Shown here in pieces: positions 31,841-40,288 of a DNA stretch of 64,000 bases. Both the position numbers and the translations under genes were made by a program. The stretch covers positions 434,001 to 498,000 of the forward strand of contig NZ_LR026975.1 of assembly GCF_900603025.1 (NCBI RefSeq), written 5' to 3'. Source of the stretch: Mycolicibacterium hassiacum DSM 44199. GTDB lineage: Bacteria; Actinomycetota; Actinomycetes; Mycobacteriales; Mycobacteriaceae. The notes below the pieces were generated by a model. The model was given only the letters and a program-made list of their open reading frames with translations, was not told the origin of the DNA and made no database searches. How positions within the stretch are numbered: position 1 is the first letter of the stretch; each line of letters begins with the position of its first letter.

Positions 31841-33064
31841 CTAGTAGTGGGCCCGGCGGTTGACCGAGCGGGCCGCCATGATCAGCGCGAACACGACGAT
31901 CGTGCCGATCACCGCCACCCCCACCCGGACCGGTGTGGCGTTGACGTCGTTGAACGCCGGTGCCGCGGTGGCCGGATTCGGCGCTCCGGGCTGCTGCGCC
32001 ATCAGCGACGGATCCGGGTCGACCAGGGTGCCGACCTTGGTGCCGGGCGGGGTGGCGAACCCGTAGTCGAGCAGCCGGGCCGCCTGTTCCCACGGCGCGA
32101 TCGGATTGCGGGTGCCCTTGAGCAGCACCGCGACCAGGCGGCGGCCGTCGCGTTCGGCGGCGCCGACGAACGTCTGGCCGGCGTCGTCGGTGTAGCCGGT
32201 CTTGCCGCCGAGCGCGCCCGGGTAGTGCAACAGCAGCTTGTTGTCGTTCTCGATCGGGTAGTCGACGTCCTCGCCGCGACCCGGGAAGGTGAACGTGCGG
32301 GTGGCCACGATGTCGGCGAAAACCGGGTTCTGCCAGGCGTACCGGTAGAACAGCGCGATGTCGTAGGCCGAGGTGCTCATGCCCGGTCCGTCCAGCCCCG
32401 ACGGGGTGGCGACCCGGGTGTCGTGCCCGCCCAGCTTGCGGGCCAGGTCGTTGAGCTTGGCGAGCGTGGCTTCCATTCCGCCCATCTGCATCGCCAGCGC
32501 GTGGGCGGCGTCGTTGCCCGAGTACATCAGCAGCCCGTGCAACAGGTCGTTGATGGAGTAGAAGCCGTCCTCCCCGACACCGACCTTGGTGCCCTCCTGG
32601 GCGGCGTCCTCGGCGGTGCCGGCGACGACCTTGTGCAGCGGCAGCTCCCGGATCGCCTGCATCGCGGTCAGCACCTTGATCACGCTCGCGGGCCGGTGCC
32701 GGCCGTGCGGGTCACGGGCGGCGATCACATCGCCGGTGTCCATGTCGGCGACGATCCACGCTTCGGCGGTGACCTCCTCGGGCACCGGCGGGGTGCCCGG
32801 AGCGGTGATGACGCCGCAGCTGCCCAGCGCCTCTCCGCCGATCGGGGTCTCGGGCACCGGCAGGGGTTCCGGCGGTGCCTGGCCGGGCTTGGGAACCTCG
32901 GAGGCGTCCACGGCCGGCGGCGTCGTCACCCGGTACGGGCAGGGGTCGGGCACCGCGTTGGGCTCGGCGTGAGCCGTCGCGACCGCCAGTGCCGGCAGCG
33001 CGGCGAGGAACAGGCCCACCACCAGCGAGCACGCGCGGCTCCAGAACATCCGTGAGGTCGCCAT
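31841..33064 (-). CDS. dacB1: D-alanyl-D-alanine carboxypeptidase
   Basis: The protein has 407 residues and trims the terminal D-Ala of peptidoglycan stem peptides outside the membrane. A signal peptide ends near ATAHA (32). The serine PBP motifs are SVIK (residues 127-130, Ser nucleophile), SGN in [10 protein letters not shown], and KTG in [13 protein letters not shown]-terminal helix ([18 protein letters not shown]) followed by RSVNRRAHY anchors it. It corresponds to M. tuberculosis Rv3330. TGTGAC direct repeats 50-80 bp upstream resemble MtrA sites. Confidence 0.95.
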   Translation of the reverse strand: MATSRMFWSRACSLVVGLFLAALPALAVATAHAEPNAVPDPCPYRVTTPPAVDASEVPKPGQAPPEPLPVPETPIGGEALGSCGVITAPGTPPVPEEVTAEAWIVADMDTGDVIAARDPHGRHRPASVIKVLTAMQAIRELPLHKVVAGTAEDAAQEGTKVGVGEDGFYSINDLLHGLLMYSGNDAAHALAMQMGGMEATLAKLNDLARKLGGHDTRVATPSGLDGPGMSTSAYDIALFYRYAWQNPVFADIVATRTFTFPGRGEDVDYPIENDNKLLLHYPGALGGKTGYTDDAGQTFVGAAERDGRRLVAVLLKGTRNPIAPWEQAARLLDYGFATPPGTKVGTLVDPDPSLMAQQPGAPNPATAAPAFNDVNATPVRVGVAVIGTIVVFALIMAARSVNRRAHY

Positions 33065-33112
33065 GGTGACCGCAGATTATTCGCCGGCGGCCGCCGACCG
33101 GGGGAGGCGCGC

Positions 33113-33145
33113 TGTGACGTCTGTGACTGGAGTTCCTTTTGTGAC
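33113..33145 (-). promoter_or_regulatory. MtrA-like direct repeats upstream of dacB1
   Basis: On the minus strand GTCACA occurs at 33145-33140, 33127-33122 and 33118-33113, the last two as GTCACAGACGTCACAGCG, a 9-bp period, the first 18 bp further. The known mycobacterial MtrA motif is two direct copies of GTCACAgcg. The sites lie 49-81 bp before the dacB1 start. Confidence 0.6.
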
Positions 33146-33160
33146 CTGGCGTTGATGTGC

Positions 33161-34177
33161 TCAGCCGTCCAGTGCCGCCAGCTCTACCCAGGCCACGGCC
33201 GGTGCCCCGATCGCGCCCAGCCAGAGCCGGCCGTCGGCCTCGACCAGCCCGGTCACCATGCCGAACGACGGGTGCTCGGTGCGCAGCCCGGCGACCGGTT
33301 CGCCGGTGTCCGGGTCGAACGCCACCGCCCACACCTCGGGCTTGATCTGCGGCTGCAGCCGGTCGGGCAGCCGCCACAGCAGCTTGCGCAGCAGCGGCGC
33401 GCGGGGTGCCAGCCACTCGGCCGCCGCGTTGACCGGCGAGACCATCGCCACCCAGATGCGGCCGTCGGCGCCGGTCGAGAGGTTGTCGGGATGGCCGGGC
33501 AGGTTGGCTCGCAGAGTGGTGACCGTCCCGGCCCGGGGGCCGGTCAGCCAGTACTTGATCAGCCGCCGGCTCAGCGTCTCGGCGATCACCAGCGCCGACC
33601 CGTCGGCGGTCGGGGTAACCCCGTTGGCGAAGTACAGCTCCGGCAGGACGGTGTGCACCGCACCGTCCGGGTCGCGGCGGAACAGTCCGCCGCGCGGCCG
33701 GGCCTCCAGCACCGCGCACTTGAAGTGGGCGTAGCTGAACGCGCTCGTCGACTCGGTGAAATAAATTGTCCCGTCAGGCATTTCGGTGACGTTCGAACAG
33801 AACCGCAAGGGCCGGCCGTCGACCTGCTCGACCAGGGGCTGCACGGCGCCGGTGTCGGGCGCCATGGCGAACAGCCCGCCGGGGCTGGTGCAGATCAGCA
33901 GCCGGCCGTCGGCCGCCACCGCCAGCCCGAGGGGGCGGCCGGTGGTCCGGCCGACGACGGTGGTGTCGCCCGCGGGGGAGATGCGCACGATGCGGCCGTC
34001 GTCGACCCCGGTCCAGATCCGGCCGTGCGCATCGACGACCACGTCCTCGGGCGCATTGCCGCTCACCGGCACCACGGTCAGCTCCGCAGCACCGAAGTCG
34101 GGCAGCGGATCGATCTGCGGCGGCTGCCACCGCACCGGATCGATGGGCGGCTTACGTTGCGTCTGTTCGGAACTCAC
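33161..34177 (-). CDS. SMP-30/strictosidine-synthase-like beta-propeller protein
   Basis: The protein has 338 residues. It shows propeller-blade repeats: NAPEDVVVDAHGRIWTGVDDGRIVRI, RPLGLAVAADGRLLICTSPGGL, CSNVTEMPDGTIYFTESTS, LPGHPDNLSTGADGRIWVAM. These are gluconolactonase/strictosidine synthase type. Substrate is unknown; lactonase activity is possible. GTG 34177 is preferred to an upstream TTG at 34225, which would overlap the next gene. It has no signal peptide and follows the aminotransferase gene by 22 bases, so it may belong to that operon. Confidence 0.82.
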   Translation of the reverse strand: MSSEQTQRKPPIDPVRWQPPQIDPLPDFGAAELTVVPVSGNAPEDVVVDAHGRIWTGVDDGRIVRISPAGDTTVVGRTTGRPLGLAVAADGRLLICTSPGGLFAMAPDTGAVQPLVEQVDGRPLRFCSNVTEMPDGTIYFTESTSAFSYAHFKCAVLEARPRGGLFRRDPDGAVHTVLPELYFANGVTPTADGSALVIAETLSRRLIKYWLTGPRAGTVTTLRANLPGHPDNLSTGADGRIWVAMVSPVNAAAEWLAPRAPLLRKLLWRLPDRLQPQIKPEVWAVAFDPDTGEPVAGLRTEHPSFGMVTGLVEADGRLWLGAIGAPAVAWVELAALDG

Positions 34178-34199
34178 ACCGTCGACGCTATCGGGTCGG

Positions 34200-35597
34200 T
34201 TACAGCAGCTGGCCCGCTTCGTCAAGAACGCCGCGCAGAATCTCGTAGATCGCGTCGAACTCCTTCTTGCCGGCGATCAGTGGCGGGGCCAGCTGCACGA
34301 CCGGGTCGCCGCGGTCGTCGGCGCGGCAGTACAGCCCGGCCTCGAACAGTGCCGGGGTGAGGAAGCCGCGCAGCAGCCGCTCGCACTCCTCGTCGTTGAA
34401 GGTCTCCTTGGTGGCCTTGTCCTTGACCAGCTCGATGCCGTAGAAGAAGCCCTCACCGCGGATGTCGCCGACGATGGGCAGGTCGTAGAGCTGTTCGAGC
34501 GTGGCCCGGAACACCGGGGCCATCTGCTGCACGTGCTGGTTGAGGCCCTCGCGCTCGAAGATGTCGAGGTTGGCCAGCGCCACCGCCGCCGACACCGGAT
34601 GCCCGCCGAAGGTGTAGCCGTGCGCGAACGTGGTCTTGCCGTCGTTGAACGGCTCGAACAGCCGGTCGGAGGCGATCATCGCGCCGATCGGGGAGTAGCC
34701 CGAGGTCAGCCCCTTGGCGCAGGTGATGATGTCGGGCACGTAGCCGAGCTCGCCGAGCGGCGAACTGCACGCGAACATCTCGCCGATCCGGCCGAACGCG
34801 CAGATCACCTCGTCGGAGACCAGCAGCACGTCGTACTCGTCGCAGATCTCCCGGACCCGCCGGAAGTATCCCGGCGGGGGCGGGAAGCAGCCGCCGGCGT
34901 TCTGCACCGGCTCCAGGAACACCGCGGCCACGGTGTCGGGACCCTCGAACTCGATCGCCTCGGCGATCCGGTCCGCGCAGTACTCGCCGAACGCCTTCGG
35001 GTCGGTGTTGAACGGTTCCGGGGCGCGGTAGAAGTTGGTGTTGGGCACCCGGAAACCGCCCGGGGTCAGCGGCTCGAACGGCGCCTTGAACGCCGGTAGC
35101 CCGGTGATCGCCAACGCGCCCTGCGGGGTGCCGTGGTAGGCGATCGCCCGCGAGATCACCTTGTGCTTGCTGGGTTTGCCGGTCAGCTTGAAGTAGTTCT
35201 TGGCCAGCTTCCAAGCGGATTCGACCGCTTCACCACCGCCGGTGGTGAAGAACACCCGGTTCAGGTCGCCGGGCGCGTAGCCGGCGATCCGTTCGGCCAA
35301 TTCGATCGCGGTGGGGGTGGCATACGACCACAGCGGAAAGAACGCCAGCTTCTCGGCCTGTTTGGCGGCCGCCTCGGCGAGTTCCTTGCGCCCGTGACCG
35401 ACCTGGACCACGAACAGCCCGGACAGCCCGTCGATGTACTCCTTGCCCTTGTCGTCCCAGATGGTCACCCCCTCGCCGCGGGTGATGATCGGCGGCGTGA
35501 TGCCCGCGCCGTGCCGTGCGAAATGCCCCCACAGGTGGCGGTTCGCCGCGGGCGCGAGATCGGTCGTGGTGCCGGAAGTGGCATCGGTGACAGTCAT
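34200..35597 (-). CDS. Class III aminotransferase (omega-amino acid/putrescine-pyruvate type)
   Basis: The protein has 465 residues. The PLP site is IITCAKGLTSGYSPIGAMI, with Lys as Schiff base; VFFTTGGGEAVESAWKLAKNYF and EPVQNAGGCFPPPPGYF are class III signatures of beta-alanine/putrescine-pyruvate transaminases. It is homologous to Rv3329. Its ATG at 35597 overlaps the Lrp-type regulator stop by four bases. With the gamma-aminobutyraldehyde-dehydrogenase-like gene across the regulator it suggests catabolism of putrescine, GABA or a similar amine; the exact substrate is inference. Confidence 0.9.
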   Translation of the reverse strand: MTVTDATSGTTTDLAPAANRHLWGHFARHGAGITPPIITRGEGVTIWDDKGKEYIDGLSGLFVVQVGHGRKELAEAAAKQAEKLAFFPLWSYATPTAIELAERIAGYAPGDLNRVFFTTGGGEAVESAWKLAKNYFKLTGKPSKHKVISRAIAYHGTPQGALAITGLPAFKAPFEPLTPGGFRVPNTNFYRAPEPFNTDPKAFGEYCADRIAEAIEFEGPDTVAAVFLEPVQNAGGCFPPPPGYFRRVREICDEYDVLLVSDEVICAFGRIGEMFACSSPLGELGYVPDIITCAKGLTSGYSPIGAMIASDRLFEPFNDGKTTFAHGYTFGGHPVSAAVALANLDIFEREGLNQHVQQMAPVFRATLEQLYDLPIVGDIRGEGFFYGIELVKDKATKETFNDEECERLLRGFLTPALFEAGLYCRADDRGDPVVQLAPPLIAGKKEFDAIYEILRGVLDEAGQLL

Positions 35598-36103
35598 CTG
35601 GTTCCCCAATTATATTGCTGCTTAACGAGTTTCAAATAAACAAGGGTTTCGGTCGAAAGCACTCCCGGCAGTGCGCGGATCTGCGTGTTGAGCAACTCGA
35701 GCAGTTCGTCGTCGTCGGCGCAGACCACCTCGACGATGATGTCGAACGAGCCCGCGGTGAGTACCACGTAGTCGACCGACTCCAGCGCGGCGAGTTTGTC
35801 GGCGACCACCGTGGTGTCGCCGGTACACCGGATGCCGATCATGGCCTGACGGGCGAAGCCCAGCTGCATCGGGTCGGTCACCGCGACGATCTGCATCACC
35901 CCGGCGTCCACCATCCGCTGCACGCGCTGACGCACGGCGGCCTCCGACAACCCGACGGCCTTGCCGATGCTCGCGTACGAGCGTCGGCCGTCCTCCTGCA
36001 GTTGCTCGATGATGTGTTTGGACAACTCATCGAGCGGGAACGCCGCGCCCGGCCGGGACGAGTTGACGCGGAAGGACACGGGCCCGATACCCGGGTTAGC
36101 CAT
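35594..36103 (-). CDS. Lrp/AsnC-family regulator
   Basis: The protein has 169 residues. After about 25 unusual N-terminal residues, LDELSKHIIEQLQEDGRRSYASIGKAVGLSEAAVRQRVQRMVDAGVM is the helix-turn-helix, followed by a RAM ligand-binding domain (GIRCTGDTTVVADKLAALESVDYVVLTAGSFDIIVEVV). It is translationally coupled to the aminotransferase (ATGA overlap), so it probably regulates this operon and the divergent aldehyde dehydrogenase in response to an amino acid or amine. ATG at 36103 chosen over TTG 36109. Confidence 0.92.
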   Translation of the reverse strand: MANPGIGPVSFRVNSSRPGAAFPLDELSKHIIEQLQEDGRRSYASIGKAVGLSEAAVRQRVQRMVDAGVMQIVAVTDPMQLGFARQAMIGIRCTGDTTVVADKLAALESVDYVVLTAGSFDIIVEVVCADDDELLELLNTQIRALPGVLSTETLVYLKLVKQQYNWGTR

Positions 36104-36226
36104 GCCCAAGATTGTGCACGGAATCCGTCGTTTGGGGCAACTAGAACCATGAAATCACGCGCAGCGGTGCCCTTCGGCTGCGGGAATACGTAGCGAGCGT
36201 GGTGGGCGTCGGTTAGCGTTGGCACC

Positions 36227-37723
36227 ATGACTGTGCTTCAGGGCCAGGCCACGGTGGCGGGCAGCTGGATCAACGGCACCCCGGTGGAGACCGGCGACGA
36301 GATTCACCCGATCATCAACCCCGCGACCGGTGAAGCGGTCGCGACGTACAAGTCGGCCACCCCGGCCGATGTCGACACCGCGGTCGCGGCGGCCCGAGCC
36401 GCGTTCGACGGCTGGGCCACCGCGACCCCGGTCGACCGGTGGGCGGTGCTGTACAAGCTGGCGCGGCTGGCCGGCGAGCACGCCGAGGAGCTGGTGGCCG
36501 AGGAGGTCGGTCAGACCGGGAAACCGGTGCGACTGGCGCGCGAGTTCGACGTGCCCGGCAGCATCGACAACATCGAGTTCTTCGCCGGCGCGGCACGTCA
36601 TCTGGAGGGCAAGGCCACCGCGGAGTACTCCGCCGACCACACCTCGAGCATCCGCCGCGAGGCGGTCGGGGTGGTGGGCACGATCACACCCTGGAACTAC
36701 CCGCTGCAGATGGCGGTGTGGAAGGTGCTGCCCGCGCTGGCCGCCGGCTGCACGGTGGTGATCAAACCGTGCGAGCTCACCCCGCTGACGACACTGACCC
36801 TGGCCCGGCTGGCCCGGGAGGCGGGCCTGCCCGACGGGGTGCTCAACGTCGTCACCGGCGACGGACCCGACGTGGGCGGCGCCCTGGCCGGACACCCGGG
36901 CGTGGATGTGGTCACCTTCACCGGGTCGACGGCGGTGGGTCGCAAGGTGATGGCCGCCGCGGCGGTGCACGGCCACCGCACCCAGCTGGAGCTCGGCGGC
37001 AAGGCCCCGTTCGTGGTGTTCGACGACGCCGACCTCGACGCCGCGATCCAGGGCGCGGTCGCCGCGGCGTTGATCAACAGCGGACAGGACTGCACCGCGG
37101 CCACCCGCGCGATCGTCGCGCGCGAGCTCTACGACGACTTCGTCGCCGGGGTGGCCGACGTGATGAGCAAGGTCGTCGTCGGTGATCCGCAGGATCCCGA
37201 CACCGATCTGGGGCCGCTGATCTCGGAGGAACACCGGGCGAAGGTGGCCGGCATCGTCGCCCGCGCGCCGGGTGAGGGCGGGCGGATCGTGCTCGGCGGC
37301 AAGGCGCCGGAGCGGCCCGGGTCGTTCTATCTGCCCACCCTGATCGCCGATGTGCGCGAGGACTCCGAGGCGTATCGCAAGGAGATCTTCGGCCCGGTGC
37401 TCACGGTGCGTACCTTCACCGACGACGACGACGCGATCCGGCAGGCGAACGACACCGAATACGGGCTGGCGGCCTCGGCCTGGACCCGCGACGTGTACCG
37501 GGCACAACGGGCGTCGCGCGAGATCAAGGCCGGGTGCGTGTGGATCAACGACCATATCCCGATCATCAGCGAGATGCCGCACGGCGGGCTGGGCGCGTCC
37601 GGCTTCGGCAAAGACATGAGCGACTACTCCTTCGAGGAGTACCTCACCATCAAACACGTCATGAGCGACATCACCGGAAAGGTCGAAAAAGACTGGCACC
37701 GAACGGTTTTCGCTAAACGCTAG
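36227..37723 (+). CDS. Aldehyde dehydrogenase, gamma-aminobutyraldehyde/betaine-aldehyde type
   Basis: The protein has 498 residues. The ALDH fold is complete: TPWNYPLQMAVWKVLPALAAGCTVVIKPCE, FTGSTAVGRKVM, catalytic Glu in LELGGKAP and catalytic Cys in NSGQDCTAATR. The WINDHIPIISEMPHGGLGASGFGKD ending resembles PatD/BetB-type enzymes that oxidise amino-aldehydes to amino acids such as GABA. It is divergent from the Lrp regulator and the aminotransferase. A -10 TAGCGT at 36214-36219 sits seven bases before the ATG, predicting a leaderless mRNA. Confidence 0.9.
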   Translation: MTVLQGQATVAGSWINGTPVETGDEIHPIINPATGEAVATYKSATPADVDTAVAAARAAFDGWATATPVDRWAVLYKLARLAGEHAEELVAEEVGQTGKPVRLAREFDVPGSIDNIEFFAGAARHLEGKATAEYSADHTSSIRREAVGVVGTITPWNYPLQMAVWKVLPALAAGCTVVIKPCELTPLTTLTLARLAREAGLPDGVLNVVTGDGPDVGGALAGHPGVDVVTFTGSTAVGRKVMAAAAVHGHRTQLELGGKAPFVVFDDADLDAAIQGAVAAALINSGQDCTAATRAIVARELYDDFVAGVADVMSKVVVGDPQDPDTDLGPLISEEHRAKVAGIVARAPGEGGRIVLGGKAPERPGSFYLPTLIADVREDSEAYRKEIFGPVLTVRTFTDDDDAIRQANDTEYGLAASAWTRDVYRAQRASREIKAGCVWINDHIPIISEMPHGGLGASGFGKDMSDYSFEEYLTIKHVMSDITGKVEKDWHRTVFAKR

Positions 37724-37756
37724 GCGCTTTGTCGCCGAGCACTCGGCCTCCTTCCC

Positions 37757-37819
37757 GCCGAGCGTGAAGTCACGGCTGTGATTCCCGCGAGATCGCGACC
37801 ACAGCTTCACGCTGGGCGG
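37757..37819. repeat. Intergenic inverted repeat (GCCGAGCGTGAAG type), copy 1
   Basis: GCCGAGCGTGAAGTCACGG and CTGTG on the left pair with CCACAGCTTCACGC on the right, then GGGCGG. It is a relative of the element at 39405-39467 and lies between the aldehyde dehydrogenase and sigJ genes. Confidence 0.75.
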
Positions 37820-37864
37820 CCCGGAGCAGCGCGTCGCCGGGTTTCGGGGGCCTAGACTGGGCCC

Positions 37865-38773
37865 GTGACCGCGAGCGCGCGCCTCGGCGACTTCGAGTCG
37901 CTGCGGCCGCACCTGCTGGCCGTGGCGTATCGGCTGGTCGGGACGATGGCCGACGCCGAGGACGTCGTGCAGGACGCCTGGCTGCGGTGGAACGGAACCG
38001 ACAGTGCCGTGATCAAGGATCCCAGGGCGTGGCTGACCACGGTGGTGAGCCGGCTGGCGCTGGACCGGCTGCGCTCGGCGGCACACCGGCGTGAGGCCTA
38101 CTACGGGCAGTGGCTGCCCGAACCCGTGGTCACCCCGCTGGACGGCGACGACCCGCTGGCCACGGTGGTGGCGCACGAGGACGCCCGGTTCGTCGCGATG
38201 GTCGTGCTGGACCGGCTCAGCCCCGATCAGCGCGTGGCGTTCGTGTTGCACGACGGCTTCGGCGTGCCGTTCGCCGAGATCGCGTCGGTGTTGGGGGTCA
38301 GCGAGGCCACCGCGCGGCAGTTGGCGTCGCGGGCACGCAGGACGGTGGCCGCGGCGCCACCTCCGGTCAGCGAGGAGGAGCACACCGCGGCGGCCACCGC
38401 GCTGATGACTGCGATGGCCGCCGGCGACATGGAAGCCGTTGTGCGTCTGCTGCATCCGGAGGTGACGTTCACCGGCGACGCGAACCGGGCGGCGCCCACC
38501 GCGCCCCGGGTCATCGAGGGCCCGGTCAAGGTGGCGCGGTTCCTGTTCGGGCTGGCGCGCCGCTACGGCCCGGGCTGGCTGGACGGTGCCCAGCCCGCCA
38601 GGGTCAACGGCGAGCTGGGCGTGTATCTGGCCGGCCGGCCGGCGCAGGACGGTTACCCGCCGTTGCTGCCGCGGATCCTCGTGATGGCCGTGCGCGACGG
38701 GAAGGTCTGCGCGATCTTCGACATCGCCAACCCGGAGAAGTTCACCGCTTCGCCGCTGGCTGCTCGTCGGTGA
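37865..38773 (+). CDS. sigJ: ECF sigma factor SigJ (ECF41 group)
   Basis: The protein has 302 residues. Sigma region 2 is at about 15-75 (LAVAYRLVGTMADAEDVVQDAWLRW), region 4 at about 115-170 (LSPDQRVAFVLHDGFGVPFAEIASVLGVSEATARQLASRAR). The linker contains WLPEP (83-87) and the chain continues as a SnoaL-like domain ending with NPEKF (289-293), a match to the NPDKL-type motif of ECF41 factors. That C-terminal domain acts in place of an anti-sigma factor. It overlaps the convergent CMD gene by 32 bp. The -10 TAGACT at 37853-37858 suggests a leaderless GTG start. Homologue of Rv3328c. Confidence 0.95.
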   Translation: MTASARLGDFESLRPHLLAVAYRLVGTMADAEDVVQDAWLRWNGTDSAVIKDPRAWLTTVVSRLALDRLRSAAHRREAYYGQWLPEPVVTPLDGDDPLATVVAHEDARFVAMVVLDRLSPDQRVAFVLHDGFGVPFAEIASVLGVSEATARQLASRARRTVAAAPPPVSEEEHTAAATALMTAMAAGDMEAVVRLLHPEVTFTGDANRAAPTAPRVIEGPVKVARFLFGLARRYGPGWLDGAQPARVNGELGVYLAGRPAQDGYPPLLPRILVMAVRDGKVCAIFDIANPEKFTASPLAARR

Positions 38774-39359
38774 GCCAGGGCACCCGGCAGGCATCCCCGG
38801 AGTTGAAGCCCTGTTCGGTGATGCCGAGTGCGGCGAACATCCGGGCGCGCATGTTCTCCACGCCGATCTGATAGGTCAGCTCGATCACCCCGTCGTCGCC
38901 GAACCGCCGGCGCAGATCGGCGACCTGCTCATCGGTGACCGTCTGCGGATCGGTGGTGATCGCTTCGGCGTAGGCGATGGCGGCCCGCTCGTCGTCGCTG
39001 AACCGCGGTGAGGTGGCGTAGTCGTCGATCTCCCGGAGACGGTCGATGTCGAGGCCCTCGAGGCGCTGCAGCATCGAGCCGAAGTCCACACACCAGGAGC
39101 AGCCGATGGAGCGGGCGGTCCAGAACACCGCCAGATCCCGCACCGCGGCGGGCAGGGTCTTCGACGCCGACTGCAGCATGCCCTCGTGCACCACGTTGGC
39201 CAGCAGCAGGCGCCGATGGTGGGCCAGGACGGTGAACGGTTCGGGCACCTCGCCGAAGCGACGGCGGGCGACCCGGTAGAGCAGCCGGGTCAGCATCGAC
39301 GTCTCCCGCGGCGGGAGCGGGCGGATACGGGTCTTCGCGTTCGTGGTTTTCTCGGTCAT
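38742..39359 (-). CDS. Carboxymuconolactone decarboxylase-family (AhpD-like) protein
   Basis: The protein has 205 residues. The central segment VRDLAVFWTARSIGCSWCVDFGSMLQRLEG is the CMD/AhpD active site with a CxxC pair (GCSWCVDF), consistent with peroxidase-type redox activity. ECF41 sigma factors are typically neighboured by such COE genes (carboxymuconolactone decarboxylase, oxidoreductase, epimerase). It is convergent with sigJ and has an ECF41-type promoter directly upstream, so it is a likely SigJ target. ATG 39359 chosen to fit that promoter. Confidence 0.9.
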   Translation of the reverse strand: MTEKTTNAKTRIRPLPPRETSMLTRLLYRVARRRFGEVPEPFTVLAHHRRLLLANVVHEGMLQSASKTLPAAVRDLAVFWTARSIGCSWCVDFGSMLQRLEGLDIDRLREIDDYATSPRFSDDERAAIAYAEAITTDPQTVTDEQVADLRRRFGDDGVIELTYQIGVENMRARMFAALGITEQGFNSGDACRVPWLTDEQPAAKR

Positions 39360-39367
39360 ACCCGTAA

Positions 39368-39394
39368 GACGAGCCAGCCGCGCGAAGTGTGACA
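39368..39394 (-). promoter_or_regulatory. ECF41-type promoter of the CMD gene
   Basis: On the minus strand TGTCACA (39394-39388) is followed after exactly 16 bases by CGTC (39371-39368). TGTCACA-N16-CGTC is the described promoter signature of ECF41 sigma factors. The ATG of the CMD gene lies at 39359, eight bases past CGTC, so transcription probably starts at or just before the start codon. Confidence 0.8.
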
Positions 39395-39404
39395 GCCGTA
39401 TGCT

Positions 39405-39467
39405 CGCCGAGCGTGAAGCCATGGCTGTGGTTCGGGCGAAAACACGACCACAGTTTCACGCTCGGCG
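39405..39467. repeat. Intergenic inverted repeat (GCCGAGCGTGAAG type), copy 2
   Basis: CGCCGAGCGTGAA on the left is matched exactly by TTCACGCTCGGCG on the right; the inner arms CTGTGG and CCACAG also pair, the left arm having seven extra bases (GCCATGG). It lies between the CMD gene promoter and the end of sdhB. It is a second member of the family at 37757. Confidence 0.85.
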
Positions 39468-39489
39468 GGAAAAGGTGGGCGAGCGAGGA

Positions 39490-40287
39490 TCAGCGCGCGA
39501 ACATCAGCGCGCGCTTGACCTCCTGGATCGCCTTGGTCACCTGGATACCGCGCGGGCAGGCCTCGGTGCAGTTGAACGTGGTGCGGCAGCGCCACACCCC
39601 GTCGACCTCGTTGAGGATGTCCAGCCGCTCGGCCGCGCCCTCGTCGCGGCTGTCGAAGATGAACCGGTGCGCGTTGACGATCGCCGCCGGACCGAAGTAG
39701 CTGCCCTCGTTCCAGTACACCGGGCAGCTGGTGGTGCAGCACGCGCAGAGGATGCACTTGGTGGTGTCGTCGTAGCGCGCGCGGTCGGTGGGGCTCTGGA
39801 TGCGCTCGCGGGTCGGCTCGTTGCCGCTGGTGATCAGGTACGGCTTGATCGCCCGGTAGGCGTCGAAGAACGGCTCCATGTTGACCACCAGGTCCTTCTC
39901 CACGGGCAGGCCGCGGATCGGCTCGACGGTGATGGTCAACTCCTTCTTCGTGTTCTTCGGCAGCAGGTCGCGCATCAGCACCTTGCACGCCAGCCGGTTG
40001 ATGCCGTTGACCCGCATGGCATCCGAACCGCACACGCCGTGCGCGCAGGACCGCCGGAACGTCAACGTGCCGTCGAGGTACCACTTCACGTAGTGCAGCA
40101 GGTTGAGCAACCGGTCGGTGGGCAGGCACGGCACCCGGAAGCTCTGCCAGCCGCCGGTGTCGGCGTACTGATCCGGGTTCTCCGGGTTGAACCGGGCGAT
40201 CTTCAGCGTCACGAACACCGCGCCCTCGGGCACCGGGGGCAGTTCGGGATCCTTGGTGGCCGGTGTGACGTCAGGCGAGATGGTCAT
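39490..40287 (-). CDS. sdhB: Succinate dehydrogenase iron-sulfur subunit
   Basis: The protein has 265 residues. The [2Fe-2S] site is CAHGVCGSDAM with a later Cys in RLAC; Asp replaces the third Cys, as in E. coli SdhB. The [4Fe-4S] motif is CILCACCTTSCPV and the [3Fe-4S] motif CRTTFNCTEACPRG. It passes electrons from FAD in SdhA to the membrane quinone site. Last gene of sdhCDAB, one base after sdhA. Corresponds to the Sdh2 operon (Rv3316-Rv3319). Confidence 0.97.
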   Translation of the reverse strand: MTISPDVTPATKDPELPPVPEGAVFVTLKIARFNPENPDQYADTGGWQSFRVPCLPTDRLLNLLHYVKWYLDGTLTFRRSCAHGVCGSDAMRVNGINRLACKVLMRDLLPKNTKKELTITVEPIRGLPVEKDLVVNMEPFFDAYRAIKPYLITSGNEPTRERIQSPTDRARYDDTTKCILCACCTTSCPVYWNEGSYFGPAAIVNAHRFIFDSRDEGAAERLDILNEVDGVWRCRTTFNCTEACPRGIQVTKAIQEVKRALMFAR

Positions 40288-40288
40288 A

